Positions 49,720 through 59,347 of a stretch of 64,000 nt of DNA are shown one piece after another. The stretch is from RGIG5612 sp045601405 (lineage in GTDB: Bacteria; Bacillota; Clostridia; Lachnospirales; Lachnospiraceae): positions 8,146-72,145 of the forward strand of contig JAZRZO010000020.1 in NCBI GenBank assembly GCA_045601405.1, written 5' to 3'. The notes under the pieces are model-generated. The model was not told the DNA's origin and searched no databases. It saw nothing but the letters and a program-made list of their open reading frames with translations. How positions within the stretch are numbered: position 1 is the stretch's first letter; each line of letters starts with the position of its first letter. Both the position numbers and the translations under genes were made by a program.

Positions 49720-52143
49720 ATGAAAAAGATCTTAGCGTGCGCCGCGCCGTTTTTTATATGTTTATTTTTGTGGCTGGTAATATCTGCCGTGCCATCATAT
49801 GCTGAAGAGGACCTGTCATCGGGGCAGGAAACAATAGCTTACGGTGATAATACCGAACTGTCTGACACAATGGGGCAGACAGAAAGCGACACATTCCTGC
49901 CGGAGGATGCAGGTGAGACCGGGGCGCAAAAGGAAGACTTTTCCGCCCGGGAGGAGTATTCGGCCGGCGAAAGCATTCGGGAGCCGGCTCCGCCGGTGAA
50001 TATCGTAATAATAGGTGATTCTTATTCCGAAGGATATATACCGGTGGATGATATATATCCGTATGTTAAAGCCTGGCCGTCAATCTTTGCGGAACAGATG
50101 GATAATGCGAATGTTGCGCTCTATACCAGGGGCGGAAGCGGCTTTGTTAATACCGTAGGAAATATCAATTTTCAATCTTTATTAAACCGGGCATATAGCG
50201 AAACAGTATCCCCTGATGAAGTGGATATTCTTATCGTATGCGGCGGCTATAATGATTTCTGGTACGATATGTACACGATATATTCTAAAGCTGTATCATT
50301 TCTGCAAAAAGCGAAAGCCTACTATCCAAACGCTGAGATACTGATCGGAATGATAGGATGGAACAGTGCTGAAGATTGGATACAGGACAGGATTTGGGGG
50401 CAGGTACTTCCCGCATATAAACAGGCGGCAATGGATGCAGGAGCAAGATATATCGCGAATTGTGAATATGTTCTTCAGAATACTCAAAATGCTTTTTCGG
50501 TAGATTATATTCATCCCGCAGAAGCCGGACAAAATGCAATAGGCAGTCATATATATACATTTATAACAAATTATAAGTCGGATAAGGCACATATCACAGT
50601 CAGATATCATGTCCCGACAGAAAACGGATACGATGTAACAGAGATCGTCTACAGCTGCGGCGACGACATTATCCTGCCCGGAGACCCGGACATCATGGCA
50701 TCCGGGGATATACTTGGCTGGACGCGCACACCAAAGTTTTTTAATGTTGAATATTATGCCAACACTACCCAGTCTGCTGCATGGTTTGCGGAAAATTATC
50801 CCGTTGTTGACCTCTATGCAATCCTGCAGAGCTATTCAGACGGGGAAGGAAAAGAACTGAGATATTCGGAAAGTACCGGCAGATGGATTTATATGGTAGA
50901 AGGAAGTGAGGATACTTCCTTTGCGGGATTATTTCTGTACAAGGACAGAGGATTTTATATTGAAAACGGGATGCTGAACACAGGTTACACCGGACTGATA
51001 CCGGACGGAGGAGAAAGGCTGTACATACGTAACGGTTTGTTTGATACAGATTCCGCCGGGATAATATCAAGCGGAAACAGCTTGCTGTATGTTAAAGGCG
51101 GCAGAGTTGACTTTACTCATAACGGTGCCGAGCTTTACATAAACGGCTGGTTGAAGATAACCAACGGCTGGGTGGATTTATCATACACCGGATTTGCTGA
51201 TAACATTACGGGCTGGTTTTATTTTGAAGCAGGGAGTCAGGCAAAGGGGGTGAGCCGTGTTATCTACGGAAAAGCGAATGTATCCGGGCTGAAAAAAGGT
51301 TTTAACGGATGGTGGTTTGTGGAAAACGGGCAGGTCTCCGGGAAAGACACCGTCGCGCAAAATGAATACGGCTGGTGGAAAATAACATACGGATTGGTTG
51401 ATTTTAACTATACAGGGCTGGTTCAAAACGAATATGGCTGGTGGCGCATAGAAAACGGTAAGGTTAATTTTAGTTTTAATGGTTTATGTATGTATAACAA
51501 TACATGGTACTACTTAAGAGGAGGATGTATTGACGGGGAATTTCATGGCCTGACTCAGGGCAGGGATGGCGTCTGGTATTATATAAACGGCGGATACATT
51601 GACTGGAGCGTAACCACTCTCACATACTATAACGGATATTGGTTTTATGTTAACAGAGGTTCGATTGACTGGGGTTACACCGGGCTGGCTCAAAATGAGT
51701 ATGGCTGGTGGCGCATAGAAAACGGTAAGGTTAATTTTAATTTTAATGGTTTATGTATGTATAACAATACATGGTACTACTTAAGAGGAGGATGTATTGA
51801 CTGGGGATTTCATGGCCTGACTCAGGGCTGGGATGGCATCTGGTACTACATAAACGGCGGAAAGATCAACTTTGGATACTATGGTCTTGCTCAGGGCTGG
51901 GATGGCGTCTGGTATTATATAAACGGCGGATACATTGACTGGAGCGTGACCACTCTCACATACTATAACGGACATTGGTTTTATGTTAACAGAGGTTCGA
52001 TTGACTGGGGTTACACCGGGCTGGCTCAAAATGAGTACGGCTGGTGGTTTGTCAGGAACGGAGTAATAGATTTTTCCTTTAACGGCAGAGTGACGAATGC
52101 GGCCGGAACCTGGAATGTGATAAACGGTCATGTTGTTTTTTGA
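49720..52143 (+). CDS. Secreted SGNH-hydrolase protein with aromatic wall-type repeats
   Basis: The 807-residue protein has a signal peptide (about 1-28), an acidic Ser/Thr/Glu linker, an SGNH/GDSL hydrolase domain (about 92-285: block I IIGDSYSEGY with Ser101, GGYNDFW, and DYIHPAEAG with the Asp-His pair) and a C-terminal part of about 430 residues made of 20-23-residue modules of the type W-[YF]-x-[IV]-x-x-G-x-[IV]-[DN]-[WF]-x-[YF]-x-G-L. These resemble cell-wall or glycan-binding repeats. The likely role is deacylation or hydrolysis of an envelope or external polysaccharide. Parts of the repeat DNA are nearly identical. Confidence 0.82.
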   Translation: MKKILACAAPFFICLFLWLVISAVPSYAEEDLSSGQETIAYGDNTELSDTMGQTESDTFLPEDAGETGAQKEDFSAREEYSAGESIREPAPPVNIVIIGDSYSEGYIPVDDIYPYVKAWPSIFAEQMDNANVALYTRGGSGFVNTVGNINFQSLLNRAYSETVSPDEVDILIVCGGYNDFWYDMYTIYSKAVSFLQKAKAYYPNAEILIGMIGWNSAEDWIQDRIWGQVLPAYKQAAMDAGARYIANCEYVLQNTQNAFSVDYIHPAEAGQNAIGSHIYTFITNYKSDKAHITVRYHVPTENGYDVTEIVYSCGDDIILPGDPDIMASGDILGWTRTPKFFNVEYYANTTQSAAWFAENYPVVDLYAILQSYSDGEGKELRYSESTGRWIYMVEGSEDTSFAGLFLYKDRGFYIENGMLNTGYTGLIPDGGERLYIRNGLFDTDSAGIISSGNSLLYVKGGRVDFTHNGAELYINGWLKITNGWVDLSYTGFADNITGWFYFEAGSQAKGVSRVIYGKANVSGLKKGFNGWWFVENGQVSGKDTVAQNEYGWWKITYGLVDFNYTGLVQNEYGWWRIENGKVNFSFNGLCMYNNTWYYLRGGCIDGEFHGLTQGRDGVWYYINGGYIDWSVTTLTYYNGYWFYVNRGSIDWGYTGLAQNEYGWWRIENGKVNFNFNGLCMYNNTWYYLRGGCIDWGFHGLTQGWDGIWYYINGGKINFGYYGLAQGWDGVWYYINGGYIDWSVTTLTYYNGHWFYVNRGSIDWGYTGLAQNEYGWWFVRNGVIDFSFNGRVTNAAGTWNVINGHVVF
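51427..52046 (+). repeat. Long near-identical repeats in the SGNH protein gene
   Basis: A block starting near 51427 recurs 267 bp later (for example CGCATAGAAAACGG at 51445 and 51712). Further along the offset becomes 336 bp (AGAGGTTCGATTGAC at 51655 and 51991), because the second copy carries one extra 69-bp (23-codon) module. This is what unequal recombination between modules would leave. Confidence 0.75.
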
Positions 52144-52235
52144 ACAAATATATATAGAGTTTATTTATAAATAATGTTAAATTTATACGGATAAAGTATT
52201 AAGATCTATATAAAAGATCAGTGAGGGTGTATAAG

Positions 52236-53939
52236 TTGAAGCTCAAAAAGATATTCATTTCATTTTTAGTTCTTTTAATCCTTTTTTTATGTTTGGCAGT
52301 CCCGGTAAGGACAGAGGCAAGGGTAGGAGGCAGTGGAAGGTATATCGGTCAGGCTCTGGGGATCACCAGAGGACAGCTGGTAAACAGTCTTAACAGACAT
52401 CGTTATGACAGCTATTATCTCGGCACGTGTTTTCGCACATCAGCCAATTGGTATGACCTGATATACCCCAACGGAGCTCCGCTCAATGGCTGGTACACAG
52501 GGATGAACTGCGCAGGATGGGTGAGCAGGGCATTTATGGATGCGGGAGCAAACCTTGATCCGATAAACCGATACAAGGGAGATAATTATAACCTTTTCTG
52601 CTGCGCAGCTTCCACCTGGCTGAATTACGTGTTAAAAACAGACACAAGATATTTTGTCTATGAATCCAAGGAGGAAATGCTTGCCGACGGCAAGCTGAGA
52701 AAAGGCGATATCATAATGACCGAGCCGCGTGACTGGTCAATGTATAAGGCGGATACACATCTGTGCATCTTCTGGGGGGATTATCCGTCTGATGATAAAA
52801 CATGGCACCAGACAGCAATAGGTAATAATATCTCAGAAATCAGACCGGGATGCGCCAATTCAAGGTGGTTCGTTTTCCCTATCGATTCCGTCGCTAATGA
52901 GTATTATCCGCCTGATTATACGGGGGTGAAATTTGATGAGTATTATTATGCCTGGGTATATACGGAAAATGGGAAAATAGACTGGTCTAAAAACGGGCTC
53001 GTTCAGAAAAAGGAAAACGGAGGCTGGTTTTATTTCAAGAACGGATTTCTTGACTGGAGTGCCAATACCTTTGCACAGGTGAACGGACAGGGCGCATGGT
53101 GGCTCGTCCGCGGAGGCCAGATAGATTTTGCATACAACAGTCTTATAAAGTGGGGTGATGACTGGCTGTATGTACACAACGGATATGTTGACTACGATCA
53201 TAGCGGCCTGGTTTACTACAATGGTAAATGGTTCTATGTGAAAAACGGAAAAGCAGACTGGTCACATACAGGGCTTGAGTATTATAATGGCGGCTGGTTT
53301 TATGTAAAGAATGGTACTCTGGATTGGAGCATGAATACCCTGGCACAAATTGATGGTTATGACGCATGGTGGCTCGTCCGCGGAGGCCAGATAGACTTTG
53401 CATACAACAGTCTTATAAAGTGGGGTGATGACTGGCTGTATGTACACAACGGATATGTTGACTACGGTCATAGCGGCCTGGTTTACTACAACGGTAAATG
53501 GTTCTATGTGAAAAACGGAAAAGTAGACTGGTCACATACAGGACTTGAGTATTATAATGGCGGCTGGTTTTATGTAAAGAATGGTATTCTGGATTGGAGC
53601 ATGAATACCCTGGCACAAATTGATGGTTATGACGCATGGTGGCTCGTCCGCGGAGGCCATATTGATTTTGAGTATGACAGCCTTATCAGATGGGGCAATG
53701 ACTGGCTCTATGTACATAAAGGGTATGTTGACTATGCATACACAGGTCTGGCATATTACAGCGGAAAGTGGTTTTATGTTAAAGGCGGGAAACTGGACTG
53801 GTCATACACAGGCATTGCTCAGTATGGTAACGCTTGGTTTTACGTTAAAAGAGGAGAGCTTGACTGTAACTATAATGGAACGGTGGAGTATCTCGGCTAC
53901 ACGTTCAATGTAAGAGGCGGAGTGGTGGTCTGGAATTAA
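52236..53939 (+). CDS. Secreted cysteine peptidase-like protein with 90-residue repeats, copy 1
   Basis: The 567-residue protein has a signal peptide (to about residue 28), a domain of about 210 residues like NlpC/P60 or CHAP enzymes, and a repeat region. The candidate nucleophile is Cys92 in GMNCAGWVSRAF, and the candidate His is His175 in ADTHLCIFWG, preceded by LRKGDIIM as in NlpC/P60 proteins. The rest consists of aromatic modules of 22-23 residues (GWFYVKNGTLDWSMNTLA type) arranged in 90-residue supermodules. TTG 52236 is chosen since GAGGG lies before it; a GTG at 52221 is an alternative. It has a close paralogue at 54870. Confidence 0.8.
   Translation: MKLKKIFISFLVLLILFLCLAVPVRTEARVGGSGRYIGQALGITRGQLVNSLNRHRYDSYYLGTCFRTSANWYDLIYPNGAPLNGWYTGMNCAGWVSRAFMDAGANLDPINRYKGDNYNLFCCAASTWLNYVLKTDTRYFVYESKEEMLADGKLRKGDIIMTEPRDWSMYKADTHLCIFWGDYPSDDKTWHQTAIGNNISEIRPGCANSRWFVFPIDSVANEYYPPDYTGVKFDEYYYAWVYTENGKIDWSKNGLVQKKENGGWFYFKNGFLDWSANTFAQVNGQGAWWLVRGGQIDFAYNSLIKWGDDWLYVHNGYVDYDHSGLVYYNGKWFYVKNGKADWSHTGLEYYNGGWFYVKNGTLDWSMNTLAQIDGYDAWWLVRGGQIDFAYNSLIKWGDDWLYVHNGYVDYGHSGLVYYNGKWFYVKNGKVDWSHTGLEYYNGGWFYVKNGILDWSMNTLAQIDGYDAWWLVRGGHIDFEYDSLIRWGNDWLYVHKGYVDYAYTGLAYYSGKWFYVKGGKLDWSYTGIAQYGNAWFYVKRGELDCNYNGTVEYLGYTFNVRGGVVVWN
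53094..53900 (+). repeat. 270-bp tandem repeats in peptidase-like gene, copy 1
   Basis: GCATGGTGGCTCGTCCGCGG occurs at 53094, 53364 and 53634, a strict 270-bp (90-codon) period. The first two units are almost identical over their length; the third diverges after about 40 bases. Confidence 0.85.
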
Positions 53940-53940
53940 C

Positions 53941-54831
53941 ATGGATAAGACAAAACCGGCTCTTGCTGTTATATTGTCCGGAGTATGTTGGGGCGTTATA
54001 AATATCTTTGCAAAAAGACTTGCAGCCTCAGGGCTTACATCGCTGCAGATATCTGCTATCAGAATGACAATAGCATTTATCGTTTTCACTGCGGTCGTTC
54101 TGATAAAGGACAGAAAACTTTTTCGTATAGACCTGAGAGATGTCTGGATATTCGCTTGTACCGGGATAATAAGCATCGTACTGTTTAATACCTTTTATTT
54201 TCACACAGCCATAAACAGCCAGGCGTCTGTTGCAGTCGTCCTTTTATATACATCGCCTGTTTTTGTCATGGTGTTATCAGCGATCATCTTTAAGGAAAAG
54301 ATAACGGCAAGAAAAATAATAGCACTCATATTTACTGTAGCCGGCTGCGTTCTTGTATCCGGCATTGCAGGAGGCTCGTACACGCTGCCGCCACTCGTGC
54401 TTATGTCAGGTATAGCGTCAGGCTTTTTTTACGCTCTTTATTCTATATTCGGCAATATTGCGCTTGAAAAATATGATACTCTGACAGTTACAGTGTGGAC
54501 ATTTATATTTGCATTTATATCGGCTGTATCTCTCGGGAGTCCGGGGAAAATAGTAGATGCTTTCGTCAATGAGCCTGTGCTGATACTGTGGGGAGTCGGG
54601 ATTGGCATAATATCAACCGTAATGCCTTACTTTTTATATACCTGGGGACTAAAGCGGATGGAGCCGACAAAAGCAGCCATTCTTGTAGCGGTCGAACCGG
54701 TGGTAGGTGCCGTGATAGGCATATTTTTGTTCCGTGAGCCTCATGACCTGCTTAAGATAACCGGGATCGTTTTCATTATTACAGCGATTATCATCCTGAA
54801 TTTCAGGGTTAAAAAATCAAATAATCTGTGA
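53941..54831 (+). CDS. EamA family (DMT) transporter
   Basis: The 296-residue protein has about ten transmembrane helices in two homologous EamA halves (VILSGVCWGVINIFAKRLAA; LMSGIASGFFYALYSIFGNI) and the second-half signature KAAILVAVEPVVGAVIGIFLF. Drug/metabolite transporters of this group export or import small metabolites; the substrate cannot be told. It begins one base after the first peptidase-like gene and separates the two paralogues, so its expression is probably linked to theirs. Confidence 0.9.
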   Translation: MDKTKPALAVILSGVCWGVINIFAKRLAASGLTSLQISAIRMTIAFIVFTAVVLIKDRKLFRIDLRDVWIFACTGIISIVLFNTFYFHTAINSQASVAVVLLYTSPVFVMVLSAIIFKEKITARKIIALIFTVAGCVLVSGIAGGSYTLPPLVLMSGIASGFFYALYSIFGNIALEKYDTLTVTVWTFIFAFISAVSLGSPGKIVDAFVNEPVLILWGVGIGIISTVMPYFLYTWGLKRMEPTKAAILVAVEPVVGAVIGIFLFREPHDLLKITGIVFIITAIIILNFRVKKSNNL

Positions 54832-54869
54832 TAAAATATTGACAATTTTAATAAAAGGAAACAAATAAA

Positions 54870-56570
54870 GTGAGAATTAAGAAAGTCATTATTTCTGTAT
54901 TAGCAGTTATACTGTTTTTTTCGTGTTTTTTGGCACCCGTTAAGACCGAAGCTAAAATGGGTGGTTCAAATAATTATATTGGCAGCGCATTGAAGATCAC
55001 AAGACAGCAGTTTTTAAATCATTTGTACAGGCACAGTAACGACGGATATTATCTTGGCACACGGTTTTTCTCTTCCTCAAATTGGATTAATCTGATATAT
55101 CCGAACGGAAGCCCGCGCTATGACGGGTTTACCGGCATGAACTGCGCAGGCTGGGTAAGCAGAGCATTATGTGATGCCGGGGCCGATCTTAACCCTATTC
55201 TGGCATGGTCCGACAACGGCAATGGTGTATGTGGAGCTTCCACGTGGTTGAATTATGTGGCACATACCAATACCAGATACTATGTATATGAATCCAAGGA
55301 AGAGATGATATACGATGGTAAGCTCAGGAAAGGGGATATCATAATGTCCTATCCCCGCGTATGGTTTGAGGGGGCTGACACACATATAGGTATATTCTGG
55401 GGAAATAATGCCTATGATGATAAAATATGGCATCAGACAGCCATCGGCAATAATATTTCAGAGATAAGGGCAGGGTGTGCCAATTCACGGTGGTATCTGT
55501 TCCCGTTTGACGCTGTTATAAATGAGGTGTATCCGTATGATTATACGGGAGTAAAATTTGATGAGTATTATTATGCCTGGGTATATACGGAAAATGGAAA
55601 GATAGACTGGTCTAAGAACGGACTCGTTCAGAAAAAGGAAAACGGCGGCTGGTATTATTTCAAGAACGGATTTCTTGACTGGAGCGCCAATACCTTTGCG
55701 CAGGTGAACGGCCAGGGAGCATGGTGGCTCGTCCGCGGGGGACAGATAGACTGGGGCTTCAATGGATTTATCAAATGGGGTAATGACTGGCTGTATGTCC
55801 ACAATGGTTATGTTGATTATGACTATACCGGGCTTGTATATTTCAACGGAAACTGGTTCTACGCAAAAGACGGAAAGGTTGATTGGTCACATACCGGTCT
55901 TGAATATTATAACGGCGGATGGTTCTATGTCAGAAACGGAGTTATAGACTGGAAGGCTCATACATTTGCTCCGGTAAAGGGGACTGACTACTGGTTTTAT
56001 GTCCGTAACGGGCAGATAGACTGGGGCTATAAAGGACTTATCAAATGGGGTAATGACTGGCTCTTTGTGCAGAAAGGCTATGCTGACTATAAATATGCCG
56101 GGCTGGTATATTACAGCGGAAGGTGGTTCTATGTCAGCGATGGAAAAGTGAACTGGGCTCATACCGGACTGGAGTATTACAATGGCGGATGGTTCTATGT
56201 CAGAAACGGCGAGATAGACTGGAATGCTCATACATTTGCTTCGGTAGAGGGAACTGACTACTGGTTCTATGTGCGTAACGGGCAGATAGACTGGGGCTAT
56301 AAAGGACTTATCAAATGGGGTAATGACTGGCTCTTTGTGCAGAAAGGCTATGCTGACTACAAATATACAGGGCTGGTATATTACAACGGAAGGTGGTTCT
56401 ACGTGGACGACGGAAAAGTTGACTGGTCATATACAGGCCTTACTGAATATGGTAACGCGTGGTATTACGTTAATAGAGGAGAACTTGACTGGACATATAC
56501 CGGTACGGCAGAGTATCAAGGAGATACCTACAGTGTAAGAAAGGGTGTAGCGGTCCGGGATAAAGAATGA
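54870..56570 (+). CDS. Secreted cysteine peptidase-like protein with 90-residue repeats, copy 2
   Basis: The 566-residue paralogue of the 52236 gene has the same plan: signal peptide (to about 28), NlpC/P60- or CHAP-like domain with Cys92 (GMNCAGWVSRAL) and His172 (GADTHIGIFWG), the same LRKGDIIM element, and a repeat region ending in a terminal module (YTGTAEYQGDTYSVRKG). The start is GTG 54870 after AAAAGGAAAC. DNA around 55556-55730 is nearly identical to 52931-53100 in copy 1, while the N-terminal domains have diverged more. Its stop overlaps the pseudouridine synthase gene by four bases. Confidence 0.8.
   Translation: MRIKKVIISVLAVILFFSCFLAPVKTEAKMGGSNNYIGSALKITRQQFLNHLYRHSNDGYYLGTRFFSSSNWINLIYPNGSPRYDGFTGMNCAGWVSRALCDAGADLNPILAWSDNGNGVCGASTWLNYVAHTNTRYYVYESKEEMIYDGKLRKGDIIMSYPRVWFEGADTHIGIFWGNNAYDDKIWHQTAIGNNISEIRAGCANSRWYLFPFDAVINEVYPYDYTGVKFDEYYYAWVYTENGKIDWSKNGLVQKKENGGWYYFKNGFLDWSANTFAQVNGQGAWWLVRGGQIDWGFNGFIKWGNDWLYVHNGYVDYDYTGLVYFNGNWFYAKDGKVDWSHTGLEYYNGGWFYVRNGVIDWKAHTFAPVKGTDYWFYVRNGQIDWGYKGLIKWGNDWLFVQKGYADYKYAGLVYYSGRWFYVSDGKVNWAHTGLEYYNGGWFYVRNGEIDWNAHTFASVEGTDYWFYVRNGQIDWGYKGLIKWGNDWLFVQKGYADYKYTGLVYYNGRWFYVDDGKVDWSYTGLTEYGNAWYYVNRGELDWTYTGTAEYQGDTYSVRKGVAVRDKE
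55991..56450 (+). repeat. 270-bp tandem repeats in peptidase-like gene, copy 2
   Basis: The segment beginning CTGGTTYTATGTSCGTAACG recurs at 55991 and 56261, exactly 270 bp apart, the same period as in the paralogue although the module sequence differs (GQIDWGYKGLIKWGNDWLF unit). Confidence 0.8.
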
Positions 56571-57328
56571 GCAGCTTAACCAAGGACATCATCCCCGGCA
56601 GGGATAAGGAAAATGACATAAGGATAAACAGGTTTTTAAGCGACGCGGGATACTGTTCAAGAAGACAGGCTGATGCTCTGATCCGGGATGGGAGAGTGAT
56701 TGTTGACGGGGTGAAGGCAGTTGTCGGCCAGAAGGTTTCAGGCGGGGAACTGATAACAGTTGACGGAAAGGCTGTCGGGATCGATAATGAGCTTGTGGTC
56801 ATAGCATATAATAAGCCTAAAGGAGTTGAGTGCACTACTGACAAAAGCAATCCGGATAATATAGTTGACCGGGTGGCATATCCGAAAAGGGTTTATCCCG
56901 TCGGGAGGCTTGATAAGAATTCATCGGGACTTATCCTGCTTACCAATGCAGGTGACATTGTAAATAAGATACTTAAGGGCGAAAACGGTCACGAGAAGGA
57001 ATACATCGTTAAAGTTAATAAAGAGATAAACAGGGACTTTATCGAAAAGATGAGTGGCGGTATCATTATATATATAGATAATGAGAGCCGCCATGTTCTT
57101 ACAAAAAGCTGCGAGGTTAAAAAACTGGGCAAAAAGAGTTTTACCATCATACTCACCCAGGGATTCAACCGGCAGATACGGAGGATGTGCGCTGAGCTGG
57201 GATACGAGGTTGTTTCGCTTGAACGGATACGGGTAATGAACATAAGACTCGACGGCATAAAAGAGGATACCTGGCGTAGGCTTACTGAAGAAGAGATAAC
57301 AGAACTTTTAAACGAACTTGGGGACTAA
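56567..57328 (+). CDS. 23S rRNA pseudouridine synthase, RluF/RluB type
   Basis: The 253-residue enzyme has an N-terminal S4 domain (IRINRFLSDAGYCSRRQADA) and a RsuA/RluB-type catalytic domain with PVGRLDKNSSGLILLTN, where the Asp is the catalytic residue, and LTQGFNRQIRRMCAELGYEV. The sequence is closest in feel to RluF (U2604 of 23S rRNA), but the RluB group cannot be excluded. One base is shared with the ligA start. Confidence 0.9.
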   Translation: MSSLTKDIIPGRDKENDIRINRFLSDAGYCSRRQADALIRDGRVIVDGVKAVVGQKVSGGELITVDGKAVGIDNELVVIAYNKPKGVECTTDKSNPDNIVDRVAYPKRVYPVGRLDKNSSGLILLTNAGDIVNKILKGENGHEKEYIVKVNKEINRDFIEKMSGGIIIYIDNESRHVLTKSCEVKKLGKKSFTIILTQGFNRQIRRMCAELGYEVVSLERIRVMNIRLDGIKEDTWRRLTEEEITELLNELGD

Positions 57329-59292
57329 TGGCTGAAAAAAAAGACAGGATAAGAGAATTAATAAAAATATTAAATGAAGCGGCAGAGGCATATTACAAAG
57401 AGGATATCGAAAAGATGTCCAACTATGAATATGACCGGCTGTATGATGAGCTTGCAGAGCTTGAAAAGGAAACCGGCATAATATTTCCGGATTCTCCAAC
57501 ACGGAATGTGGGCTATGAGGCCGCGAAGGAACTGATCAAGGAGCGTCACGAAACGCCCATGCTCTCACTGGATAAGACAAAGGAACCGGCGGCGCTTAAA
57601 GACTTCCTTGGGACTCAAAAGGGCATATTATCCTGGAAGCTTGATGGGCTTACAATGGTTCTTACCTATGAAGACGGAAGCCTGTTCAAAGCTGTTACAA
57701 GAGGTAATGGCGAAATAGGCGAGTTAGTTACGGCAAACGCGAGGTGCTTTGTTAACATCCCGGCTGATATCCCGTACAAGGGGCATCTGGTGATAAGAGG
57801 CGAGGCAGTGATAAGATACAGCGACTTTGGGCTGATAAACGAGACAATAGAAGATGTTGACGCTAAATATAAAAATCCGAGGAATCTGTGCTCAGGATCT
57901 GTAAGGCAGCTCGATCCGTCAGTAACGGCAAAGAGAAAGGTTAATTTTTATGCGTTTTCTCTTGAAAATGCGGAAGGCGTGGATTTTTCCAATTCAAATA
58001 TCAATAAGCTCAGGTGGCTGAATGAGCAGGGCTTTGAAGTAGTTCCCTTTAAAGAAACCACTGCTTTAGACATAGAAGATAAGGTAGCAGAATATTCGGC
58101 TGAGATCGAAAACTTTGATATACCGTCAGACGGGCTTGTTCTTTTGCTGGATGATATAGAATACGGGCTCAGTCTCGGCAGGACATCGAAATTTCCCAAA
58201 AATGCTATTGCCTTTAAATGGAAGGATGAGATAGCCGAAACAACGCTCAGAGAGCTTGAATGGTCGGCGTCCAGAACAGGTCTTCTTAACCCGATCGCCA
58301 TATTTGACCCGGTTGAGCTTGAGGGTACTACAGTCAGCCGTGCCAGCATACATAATATCAGCATCATGGAGGGACTTGAGCTGGGAATAGGTGACAGGAT
58401 AACAGTATATAAGGCAAATATGATCATTCCCCAGATAGCACAGAATCTTACAAGGTCGAAGAATGCAGTGCTTCCGAAGGAATGTCCCGTGTGCGGAGCG
58501 GATACACTGGTAAAAAATGAAAATGGAGTCAGGACGCTGCATTGCGCAAATGAATTCTGTCCCGCAAAAAAGATAATGCTCTTCGCTGAATTTGTGGGAA
58601 GAAATGCCATGAACATCGAAGGAATCTCGGAGGAAACGCTTGAAAAATTTATTTCTCTGGGATTTATTTTGGAGTTCGCGGATATCTACAGGCTGGACAG
58701 ACACCGGGACGAGATAATATCGATGTACGGCTTTGGCGAAAGGTCGTATGAAAATATCATTTCATCTGTAGATGCGTCAAGGGATACAACGGCCCATAGG
58801 CTGCTTAATGCTCTGGGCATTTCCGGGATTGGTCTGGCAAACGCCAGGCTGATATGCCGTCATTTTAATGATGACCTGTCACGTATAAGAACTGCCGGTA
58901 TGGATGAGCTTACCGGGATCGACGGTGTGGGGGATGTGATGGCGAATAACCTTATCGATTATTTCTCCAACCCGGAAAACAGTGCGGCGGTGGATGAGCT
59001 TCTTAAAGAGGTGCGGATAGTCAGGGATGTGAATGCTGAGGGTTCGGCTGCGCTTTCAGGCCTTACGTTTGTAATAACCGGAAGCCTTGAAAACTATGAG
59101 AACAGGGATGCCCTTAGATCAGAGATCGAGGCAAAGGGCGGCAAGGTCTCATCCTCGGTTTCGTCAAAAACAGCATTCCTGATAAATAACGATATCAATT
59201 CCTCTTCGTCGAAAAATAAGACCGCGAAGAAGCTTGGGGTTCCCATCATAACAGAATCGGAATATATAGAAAGATTCAAACAACAGTTGTAA
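57328..59292 (+). CDS. ligA: NAD-dependent DNA ligase
   Basis: The 654-residue ligase has the N-terminal NMN-binding Ia domain, the adenylated lysine Lys104 in KLDG, nucleotidyltransferase motifs (VIRGEAVI, PSDGLVLLLDD, AFKWKDEIAETTL), an OB-fold, a four-Cys zinc finger (CPVCGAD; CANEFCPAKK), helix-hairpin-helix repeats (LGISGIGLANARLICRHF; GIDGVGDVMANNL) and a C-terminal BRCT domain (LTFVITGSLENYENRDAL). The active-site context SWKLDGLTM departs from the common KIDGLA form but keeps the K-x-D-G core. pcrA is not adjacent. Confidence 0.96.
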   Translation: MAEKKDRIRELIKILNEAAEAYYKEDIEKMSNYEYDRLYDELAELEKETGIIFPDSPTRNVGYEAAKELIKERHETPMLSLDKTKEPAALKDFLGTQKGILSWKLDGLTMVLTYEDGSLFKAVTRGNGEIGELVTANARCFVNIPADIPYKGHLVIRGEAVIRYSDFGLINETIEDVDAKYKNPRNLCSGSVRQLDPSVTAKRKVNFYAFSLENAEGVDFSNSNINKLRWLNEQGFEVVPFKETTALDIEDKVAEYSAEIENFDIPSDGLVLLLDDIEYGLSLGRTSKFPKNAIAFKWKDEIAETTLRELEWSASRTGLLNPIAIFDPVELEGTTVSRASIHNISIMEGLELGIGDRITVYKANMIIPQIAQNLTRSKNAVLPKECPVCGADTLVKNENGVRTLHCANEFCPAKKIMLFAEFVGRNAMNIEGISEETLEKFISLGFILEFADIYRLDRHRDEIISMYGFGERSYENIISSVDASRDTTAHRLLNALGISGIGLANARLICRHFNDDLSRIRTAGMDELTGIDGVGDVMANNLIDYFSNPENSAAVDELLKEVRIVRDVNAEGSAALSGLTFVITGSLENYENRDALRSEIEAKGGKVSSSVSSKTAFLINNDINSSSSKNKTAKKLGVPIITESEYIERFKQQL

Positions 59293-59315
59293 ATTGCCAT
59301 TTATAAATATATAAT
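59287..59315 (+). promoter_or_regulatory. metA promoter
   Basis: TTGTAA at 59287-59292 (overlapping the ligA stop codon), 17-base spacer, perfect TATAAT at 59310-59315. The leader of about 25 bases is too short for a SAM riboswitch. Confidence 0.6.
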
Positions 59316-59347
59316 CCACATTAAAATCATCAGACAGGAAAAATAAC

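Noticed and set aside
52900..56500. CRISPR array or phage-type direct repeats
   Set aside because: The repeats are in-frame coding modules with a 270-bp period inside secreted proteins, with no spacers or cas genes.
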